Shown: positions 58,038-64,000 of the stretch, piece after piece
How the letters are laid out: each line of letters begins with the position of its first letter
Position numbering within the stretch: position 1 is the stretch's first letter
DNA from: Bradyrhizobium sp. 141
Lineage (GTDB): Bacteria; Pseudomonadota; Alphaproteobacteria; Rhizobiales; Xanthobacteraceae
Length of the DNA: 64,000 bases
Assembly (NCBI RefSeq): GCF_023074055.1
Contig: NZ_JADPKR010000013.1
Span: 186,001 to 250,000, forward strand
Direction: 5' to 3'
The notes under the pieces: generated by a model
Told to the model about the DNA's origin: nothing
Seen by the model: only the letters and a program-made list of their open reading frames with translations
Databases searched by the model: none
Made by a program: the position numbers and the translations under genes

Positions 58038-58407
58038 GTTGTTCTCCCGCGCAGTCGATCTCTTTACTCGGACAAGGATTTAAGTTAAAATCCCGAGATT
58101 AAATCTATTAAACAATATTTTGCAAATTAATTCTATTTTTTCGCGCTTGTGAAGCAAGCGGCACGTGCAGGTATTTCAATTTCTCTTGAGAAGGCGTGGC
58201 CCGGTTAATCGCCGGTCACGAACAGCTGCTTGGCGGCTACGCCGCATTGACGCCGCCCAAATTCGGCTTCGCTTGGTTTAAGCGCTGTCAGACGAAAGTT
58301 CGGACGGCCTCTTGTGGAGCAGGGCCGCGTCAAGCCAATAGGGCTGGGTGCGACACCGGCAGGCGGCCGGGCCGGGTATCCCGGCTTTCCTCAGCGATGT
58401 CCAGCTG
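58038..58407. promoter_or_regulatory. Gap with AT-rich island upstream of the large leftward gene
   Basis: 58078-58145 is strongly A/T (GATTAAATC, ATTAAAC, GCAAATTAATTC) just upstream of the start at 58037. The remaining GC-rich 260 bases hold no gene I can support. Confidence 0.4.
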
Positions 58408-58650
58408 TTAGGACTCCATCCGTTTCGCGATCAGATCGGCGAATTCGCCCAGGTTCCGGGCCGCCTCCACTTCGCCTAGGCGGAATCGCACCCGAAACTT
58501 CTGCTCGATCGCGATGACGAGCGAGATCTGCATGAGCGAGTCCCATTCCTCGACGTCGGCCGCCGACAGTTCGGGCTTGGCCGCAACCTTCTGAAGGAAG
58601 ATGCCGTCGAAGACCTCTTGCAACTTCGCCAGTACTTCAGCTTGCTTCAT
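58408..58650 (-). CDS. Acyl carrier protein
   Basis: An 80-residue four-helix carrier. VEEWDSLMQISLV contains the DSL motif whose serine takes phosphopantetheine. GGAGG precedes the ATG. It overlaps the FkbH-like gene by 14 bases, so the two are co-translated. Such paired carriers hold a three-carbon or short acyl unit for transfer to a sugar. Confidence 0.9.
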   Translation of the reverse strand: MKQAEVLAKLQEVFDGIFLQKVAAKPELSAADVEEWDSLMQISLVIAIEQKFRVRFRLGEVEAARNLGEFADLIAKRMES

Positions 58651-60511
58651 AGGCCCTCCGGGTTATGTGGATCTTGGTCGAGCGCATCTGATACTTCTCG
58701 ACCTCGAGCTCGAACTCTTTCCGAGCAGTGAAGTCTACCGTACGCACGAAGCCAAACTCCTCGTAGATTCCGGCGACGATCCCGTTTTTCGGCGTCGGAA
58801 GATAAATGCCGCGCACTTTTGTGCAACTTGCGGCGTTCGCAAGCCGAAAGATCTCGTTCATGATCTCGTCCTCGACCTGGCGCTTAAGCACGCGGCAGCT
58901 CATGAGCCACGTATCCAGCACGAAGACGTCGCCTTCGACCTTTGCAATGACCACAGAGATGAGCCCGGAATCGCCGAACCGATCCTCAAGCCGCATCGTG
59001 AAGCAGGAATAGCCCGGTCTCTTTAAGAGACCCTGGATGTCCGTTTCCGGTCGACGGACGGTCGTCAGGTTGAACTGATTGCTGCGCGCGATCAGCTGGG
59101 AAATGCGGGGGACATCGAGCGGGTCGAACTCCTTGATCGTGCCTCGCATCTTAAGCGAGGCGAGGTAGGCTGGCATGTCGGTTATGCTCGCCGCGAACTC
59201 CGTGCGTCGCCGTTCCTGCCTATACTGCGCCGTACGCTCAAGATCCTCCTCGGTGACGTTCCGCGGCTCGAAATGGCGTCCGGCCTGGAGGCGACCGATG
59301 AATTCGGCGGGATCCGGCCCGAGGAGCACGCCTTCGACTTGGGGCTGAAACTGGCGCACGATCTCGATCTCCGCAGGGTTGTCGTCGGCGAAGACGAAGC
59401 TGTCCAGGCCGAGGCGGAGTTCATCTGCGATCCGCTGCAGGTTGTCGGACTTCGGGTCCCAATTGGCCTTGAAGGCCGCGAAGTGTTCCAGGCGCAGAAC
59501 CATCTCGGGATGCTTCTCGAATAACTCAATTGCGCGCGCATGATCGTTCTTGCTGCATACCGCCAGCAGGACGCCGCGTTGGGAAAGGCCGAGGAGGTAT
59601 TTCTGGAATGCCTTGAAAGCCTCGCCGCGCGGAGAGGAGTCGCCGAGTTCGATCCCCTCGACACCGTCCTCCGCAATCACGCCGCCCCATAGCGTGTGAT
59701 CGAGATCGAGTGCCAGCACCTTCTTGGGGCCTTGCTTCCGGGCAGCAATCAGATGGCTTAGCTCTTGCGCGACGTCCACCAGAAAATCAGGTGAGCCGAG
59801 CTGCTTCGATTCATACCACGCTCGCGCATCCTGCGCGGCAGTGATCCCCCGGCGCGCAGAGAGAAACTCGACGTCGCAGATCTGTACCTCAGCGGGAGCC
59901 CGGAGCCCGAGCTCGAAGTTTACCGCCTTGCGGAAACTCCAATCGGCGCCGAGCGTGCGCGAACGAAACGAGCCGAGATCGAGATCGCCGGGCAGGGCGA
60001 GATTGGCAAGGATCACGGACGCGCCTGAGCGCGCGACGAAAGTCCGCGCGAGGTTGAGGAGGTGGTCCGCGGCGCCAATTGCGGCTTCCCGCTGTTGTTC
60101 CACGGCATCGAGGAGCGAGCCGGAAAACCGGCAATGGTTCGCGTTCGGTAGAATGAAGGCGAGATCCGGCTTAAAGGCGTACAATGGGCTCGAGCCGTCG
60201 AGTATCTCCGACACGAAATTATCGTAGTCGCCCAGGAAGCGTTCGCACTCGAATCCCCGAATGGCCAGGAGATGTTCAACCAGCTCGTGCAGCGGATAAA
60301 GGTTGTAGCCACCGATCAACGCGAGGCGGAGTTTTGGCCGGACACTTTCGCTCGCATGTAGCTTCGCTTTCTTTCGAAGCGTCGACAGAAAGAACAGCTC
60401 TGAAAAAGTCGCCGCTTGCCGCGAACGGGCGGCGAGATGTCCCCAGAACGCGGCATCTCCGGACAAAGCTAAGGACTTGAGTTCGGCATCATCGATGGGC
60501 CGGTCCGGCAA
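58637..60511 (-). CDS. FkbH-like HAD-IIIC protein with GNAT domain
   Basis: A 624-residue protein. An N-terminal SGNH-like region of about 260 residues is followed by a HAD domain with LALDLDHTLWGGVI near 267 (catalytic aspartates) and VFADDNPAEIE. A GNAT-like C-terminal domain covers about 480-620 (FGDSGLISVVIAKVEGD). FkbH relatives take the glyceryl unit of 1,3-bisphosphoglycerate, remove the phosphate and load it on an ACP. The start is a TTG; no better codon lies upstream in frame. Together with the ACP it points to an acyl or glyceryl sugar decoration (inference). Confidence 0.88.
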   Translation of the reverse strand: MPDRPIDDAELKSLALSGDAAFWGHLAARSRQAATFSELFFLSTLRKKAKLHASESVRPKLRLALIGGYNLYPLHELVEHLLAIRGFECERFLGDYDNFVSEILDGSSPLYAFKPDLAFILPNANHCRFSGSLLDAVEQQREAAIGAADHLLNLARTFVARSGASVILANLALPGDLDLGSFRSRTLGADWSFRKAVNFELGLRAPAEVQICDVEFLSARRGITAAQDARAWYESKQLGSPDFLVDVAQELSHLIAARKQGPKKVLALDLDHTLWGGVIAEDGVEGIELGDSSPRGEAFKAFQKYLLGLSQRGVLLAVCSKNDHARAIELFEKHPEMVLRLEHFAAFKANWDPKSDNLQRIADELRLGLDSFVFADDNPAEIEIVRQFQPQVEGVLLGPDPAEFIGRLQAGRHFEPRNVTEEDLERTAQYRQERRRTEFAASITDMPAYLASLKMRGTIKEFDPLDVPRISQLIARSNQFNLTTVRRPETDIQGLLKRPGYSCFTMRLEDRFGDSGLISVVIAKVEGDVFVLDTWLMSCRVLKRQVEDEIMNEIFRLANAASCTKVRGIYLPTPKNGIVAGIYEEFGFVRTVDFTARKEFELEVEKYQMRSTKIHITRRAYEAS

Positions 60512-60544
60512 GACTGGTACAGCGGCGAGAATAGCGAGCCTCCA

Positions 60545-60636
60545 TCAATCGAAGCGGCAGCATTTTATTGAAAATCACATTAAATAATGATAACACTGCG
60601 GTCAATTATTTAAAATATTAAATTAGGGTGAAATTA
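60545..60636. promoter_or_regulatory. Divergent AT-rich promoter region
   Basis: TTTATTG, ACATTAAATAATG and CAATTATTTAAAATATTAAATTAGG lie between the leftward FkbH-like gene and the rightward GNAT gene, and probably serve both. Confidence 0.45.
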
Positions 60637-61263
60637 ATGCATGGCGATCTTATGAAGCTGGAAATGCCGAGCATGGGGACGCTTTCAACAAAGGCCGAGA
60701 TTCTCAGGGCGCTTCCGGAAGGAAATAACTTGGCGCTCCGGGAGGTCCGACTGGAAGACTCCCTGCAAATCATCGCTTGGCGAAACGATCCCGTTCTCGG
60801 CAAGTTCATGACGCGGGAAAAGCTGACCTTGGTCCAGCAGGAAGAGTTTTTCCGAAACTATCAAACCAGAACGAACGATTACTATTTCATTGCCGAGTTC
60901 AAGCGCTCGAGAAAACCGGCTGGCACGATCGCCCTCGCGAACGTGGACCTCGCGGCAAGGCACGGCGAGGTCGCGCGGTTGATCGTTGATCCGGGCGCGC
61001 GCCTTTTCCTGGTTGAGATCTTCGACCTGCTTTTCGCGTTCGCGTTCGTGCAACTGGGGCTCTCGGTGGTCGTAGCGAAGGTGCAAAACAGGAACGTGGC
61101 CTCGAAGAGCTTCCATATTCGCCTTGGTTTCGAAATCGAAAGTATTGCGCCGAACGCTTGGTGGAACGGCGACGACGTGATTACGTTTCGGATGTCGCGC
61201 GAGGATTATCCGCGATTGAAGCAGGCTTGGTCGGCGCTGCTGCTTGACGCGCGGGAAGGCTGA
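60637..61263 (+). CDS. GNAT-family N-acetyltransferase
   Basis: A 208-residue protein of the RimJ/RimL or sugar-acyltransferase type. LALREVRLEDSLQIIAWRND starts the fold, and NRNVASKSFHIRLGFEIES carries the conserved C-terminal motif. Divergent from the FkbH-like/ACP pair, so it may move an acyl group to a sugar amine. ATG 60637 is used; GTG 60628 is also in frame. Confidence 0.82.
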   Translation: MHGDLMKLEMPSMGTLSTKAEILRALPEGNNLALREVRLEDSLQIIAWRNDPVLGKFMTREKLTLVQQEEFFRNYQTRTNDYYFIAEFKRSRKPAGTIALANVDLAARHGEVARLIVDPGARLFLVEIFDLLFAFAFVQLGLSVVVAKVQNRNVASKSFHIRLGFEIESIAPNAWWNGDDVITFRMSREDYPRLKQAWSALLLDAREG

Positions 61264-61493
61264 GTGTTTTTGGCTTCCAGCCAGAGCAGCGCATCGTGCT
61301 TTTGAGAGCAAAGATCATGGCGGAGCTGTCGGGGCGCGCAATAGTTGGCTAATGGCCTGAAGTACCCGTGTCGAGGACCCTAGCGGGTTCGGGTTCAATT
61401 CAGGCGAACGCCGCGTCTCTAGCCTGCCCGTGCACAATGCCCAGTCGTCGTTCTGGCATCGGCGAGGCCACGGTCATCGAGGTCATCGCTGCG

Positions 61494-62579
61494 TTAATCT
61501 GAATTGGCGAAAGCCGGATCGGGGCAGCGAGAAACGATCTGGGCGAATCCGTCAGCCGAAACAGTTTTGTTGCGCCGAACCCACTCGGCAGCCCGAAGTC
61601 CACCTGCCTGAAGCCTCACGATCGGATCGGGCCCGATCTCCGACAGGAGAATGCCCATGTGCCCCAGCGCCGGCGGCGCGGTTGGCCAAACGCCCAATCC
61701 ATTTTCTGACAGTGCTGTTCGGTCCATATCACCCCAAAACTGAACGATGGTGGCCCCGGCGGGCGCGCAAGCCGCGAGGTGCATTGCTTCGGGCGAACCG
61801 ATACGAGGCTCAGCCGCCGGGCGCAGCGCGACGACGATCGCGTCCCACTGGTCGCGATACAAGTCTTGGAGGTTGTCGAAGGTGTCCACGCTCGCTCCAG
61901 AGCTCGCGAGACCGGCGCGAAGCGAGCCGACAAATTCATTGTCGCACAGCACGGCAATGCGGTTCTTGTAAACGGATAAGCCGCTATCATGGAGTTGCTT
62001 CACGCACAGCGGACCGAGAAACGAGAAGACATCGACCGACGGGTGGCGTTCGTTTACGCCGACAATCGGAATTCCGCGCCGCAAGCATGCTCCCATATCG
62101 AGGTCCTTGGGGCGAAATTCCCAAGCCTCGAACATCAAGGCGATCACGGCCTGCCTTGGGAGCTTATCAATGAGGGCGGCGGTCAGAGGCCGAAGATGAC
62201 CGCTATTGGTGACGATATCCGTTTGATGGAGGACGTTCGGAGTGATCTGCTCCACGACGTCGATGCTATCGGCAACGCCGACCGAACCCGCAAGCTCCAG
62301 AGTCTGTTGTCTGGCTTCAGCTGGTGTGCCGTGCCGTGTAGGTCTGGTGAAAGCATAGACGTGTTTGGCCCCCGCCATTGCTGCGAGGACGGCCGTCACG
62401 GCGTACGCACCGGTTGCAGCCTCGGTGAGAACTGTTAGTTCGGAAAGGTCCAGGAGAGTCTCCGCGAGGGCCCGGCTCATCAGGGCTCCCAGACGCGGCA
62501 GCGAGAATCCTGGGCGCAAGGCCGCATTGAAGCCAGACCGGAATTGCCTGGATGCTGCTCCAGCCTTGATCTCGGTCAT
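61494..62579 (-). CDS. Unknown protein with dinucleotide-binding-like fold
   Basis: A 361-residue soluble protein. A central stretch (TGAYAVTAVLAAMAGAKHVYA near residue 56) looks like a glycine/alanine-rich Rossmann turn, followed by TDIVTNSGHLRPL and GVNERHPSVDVFSFLGPLCV. A second alpha/beta half follows from about 205 (IAVLCDNEFVGSLR). I do not recognise the family. It resembles NAD-dependent hydroxyacid dehydrogenases only in general shape. AAAGG precedes the ATG. Its place beside the acyl-modification genes suggests a role in that pathway. Confidence 0.7.
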   Translation of the reverse strand: MTEIKAGAASRQFRSGFNAALRPGFSLPRLGALMSRALAETLLDLSELTVLTEAATGAYAVTAVLAAMAGAKHVYAFTRPTRHGTPAEARQQTLELAGSVGVADSIDVVEQITPNVLHQTDIVTNSGHLRPLTAALIDKLPRQAVIALMFEAWEFRPKDLDMGACLRRGIPIVGVNERHPSVDVFSFLGPLCVKQLHDSGLSVYKNRIAVLCDNEFVGSLRAGLASSGASVDTFDNLQDLYRDQWDAIVVALRPAAEPRIGSPEAMHLAACAPAGATIVQFWGDMDRTALSENGLGVWPTAPPALGHMGILLSEIGPDPIVRLQAGGLRAAEWVRRNKTVSADGFAQIVSRCPDPAFANSD

Positions 62580-63380
62580 AAATTGCCTTTCGCTTCCGCT
62601 ATTTGGAAAGAGCGGTGCTTTGGTGCGCGGTATGTGTGGCTGCCTTGGGCTCGTTACGCGCTGAACAGGGTTATGATCTAGATGATTCCAAGCTAATTAA
62701 TATTGTAGTTTAAAATTATACCAGATTTAAATTTAGAATGTCAAACGTGCACTCACCTAGCTGTATTGATTCTCCTTCATGGGACACGGTCGCGGACCTT
62801 GGCGCGCATCGTGTCTCCGTGCATGCCGCCCGCGAATGCAACTTGCACGGGTAGGTAATTTTCATTGAGCAATGATTGCAGGATCACACCGATGAGTTGC
62901 CTCGATACCGACGGTGAAGACCGGCGTTAGTTCTCGAAAGCTGTGGAAGAGTTGCCGGCGTGAGCCCGCCGGTGATGACGTTGGTGCGAGCGGATTGTGC
63001 AAGGCAAGAATGGCAAGTGCAGCGGCGGCGGGGACGGTGGTCCGAACGGCAAGGAGGACCGCTGAAAGTGGCGCTGACGGCTATAGGCGACCGCCGGCCA
63101 GCGCCCGCACCCATGCGCTAGCCAGTCTGGCGGCGCTTTTGCCCGGATGAGCGGTTGATAAACAGGTCATTTAGCTTCTTGCCGGCGCGAAACTGTACCT
63201 TCCGCCATCGGCTGCTTGCCGCGGCCGACCCGGTTTTGGCTGGATTCTTAGAGCGTTCAAGTTATGTGCCATTCGAGAGCCTGAAGTAATACGCGCAAGT
63301 CCTGCGCTTTTTGAGGGCCGTCCTAGGGGGCGCGGTTCTTATGCGTGACCCGTACCGGATCGGGAGACGATGAACCAAAT
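62580..63380. other. 801-base gap without a recognised gene
   Basis: 62690-62745 is A/T-rich (AATTAATATTGTAG, GATTTAAATTTAG), a likely promoter for the leftward gene at 62579. The rest is GC-rich with short overlapping frames of no recognised family. It may be decayed mobile or coding DNA, but no inverted repeats or transposase motifs could be confirmed by eye. Confidence 0.45.
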
Positions 63381-63954
63381 CTAGCGCGGCCCGCGCATCG
63401 ATCCACCTAAGAAGCGCTGATTCCTGATCTCACGAAGCAGCAACATTCGTTTGGTCTGAGCAGCATTGAGCAGGCCCTCGAACAGGGCCAGGACCTCACG
63501 CGCCTGGACGTAGACTTCGGTGGTGATGGCGTCTTGATCGAAGCCATAGGCAGCAAGGCGGGCGTCGATCTCCGTCGCAGCGACCGGGTCAATCCGCCAG
63601 CTCAGGGCATTTTGCTGCGTGTAGTACGCGGCCCGGTCTTCGAAGTCGGGATCGATCCCGACCATGTCGATGCGGCGGAGCGCCGCTTCAATTGCCTTTC
63701 GGCGATAGGTCTCAAGCAATTTGTGCCGCAACATGCGGTAGCGCTGGATTTCCCAGGACAGCTCAGCGACATCGATCGCAAGCAGCCATTCGATGGCGGA
63801 CCGTGGGGCAAGATCTGCGAAGATCGCCTGCCGGAGCGCCTGGTAGCGTTCGAGATTTTCCCAGGGGCAGCAGCAGCGGCGGCGGCGCCAACGCCTCAAA
63901 TTCAAGCGGCAACGTTATGGCTAGCGCGCGCTCGGTTGGGAACAGGCCGTTCAT
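63381..63954 (-). pseudogene. Frameshifted conserved hypothetical gene
   Basis: The N-terminal frame (MNGLFPTERALAITLPLEFE, then ALAPPPLLLP) starts at 63954 and the body (ENLERYQALRQAIFADLA...) continues in another frame to 63381. The frames join if one C is dropped from the run of four near 63867, giving LLLPWENLERYQ. The product would be about 190 residues, helical and without export signals. It resembles multicopy hypothetical proteins of Bradyrhizobium as I remember them; function unknown. Pseudogene or sequencing error. Confidence 0.6.
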
Positions 63955-64000
63955 CGGGACACCTCCAAACCAGGGTTGGCGGACAGCGGCGCGGTCTTGG

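Noticed and set aside
56823-58088. 421-codon open frame opposite the DUF4082 repeats
   Set aside because: Antisense to a well-supported protein with repeats. The long frame arises from GC-rich codon bias, and its sequence is a low-complexity mirror of the repeat.
62884-63150. Possible transposase remnants on either strand
   Set aside because: Some residue strings vaguely recalled IS66 or IS110 proteins, but no catalytic motif or terminal repeats could be confirmed by eye.

Overview
The window reads as one end of a large surface-polysaccharide and secreted-matrix locus from a GC-rich alphaproteobacterium. The likeliest group is Bradyrhizobium or a close relative in the Nitrobacteraceae. That is inferred from the H-NS-like regulator, the split PssD/PssE transferase, the LapG-like (BTLCP) protease, the two type I secretion systems and the AT-rich islands at promoters in otherwise GC-rich DNA. 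No rRNA, tRNA, CRISPR array or intact insertion sequence was recognised.

Layout. An H-NS-family gene (184-552) lies at the left edge. A leftward operon (608-6659) encodes a priming sugar-phosphate transferase, a polymerase/ligase-like membrane protein and a Wzc/ExoP-type chain-length tyrosine kinase. Divergent from it, rfbC-rfbB-rfbD-rfbA (7004-10427) makes dTDP-L-rhamnose. Next come a 2443-residue secreted protein with an enzyme-like domain and five DUF4082 modules, a 106-residue protein of unknown function, and a type I secretion ABC transporter with its HlyD adaptor (10512-21796). The region 22384-42580 holds the glycan assembly genes: pssE and pssD, a UDP-diacetamido-uronic-acid-like pathway (oxidoreductase, acetyltransferase, aminotransferase), an epimerase, a second aminotransferase, a Wzx flippase, a second Wzy-like protein, seven further glycosyltransferases, a deacetylase and a methyltransferase.

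A second secretion unit follows (43185-49626): a beta-helix protein with W-rich modules and an RTX-like tail, a PrtD-type ABC protein, HlyD and a 2-oxoglutarate oxygenase. After it come a LapG-like protease, a methyltransferase, a Sec-exported paralogue of the beta-helix protein and a 1547-residue DUF4082 protein ending in a sugar-dehydrogenase-like propeller. The right end has an acyl-carrier-protein/FkbH/GNAT group suited to making an unusual acyl substituent, an unknown dinucleotide-fold protein and a frameshifted conserved gene.

How the parts fit (inference). Rhamnose and acetamido-uronic sugars are built onto a lipid carrier, flipped by Wzx, polymerised by a Wzy-like protein and length-controlled by the ExoP-like kinase. 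The two type I systems export large modular proteins that could bind, trim or oxidise the same glycan matrix. The locus carries visible scars of rearrangement: a decayed pssE copy behind pssD, the 3' tail of a second epimerase in front of the second aminotransferase, a decayed hlyD 3' end behind the oxygenase gene, and near-identical internal duplications in the giant genes. No Wza-like outer-membrane exporter or TolC-like protein lies in the window.
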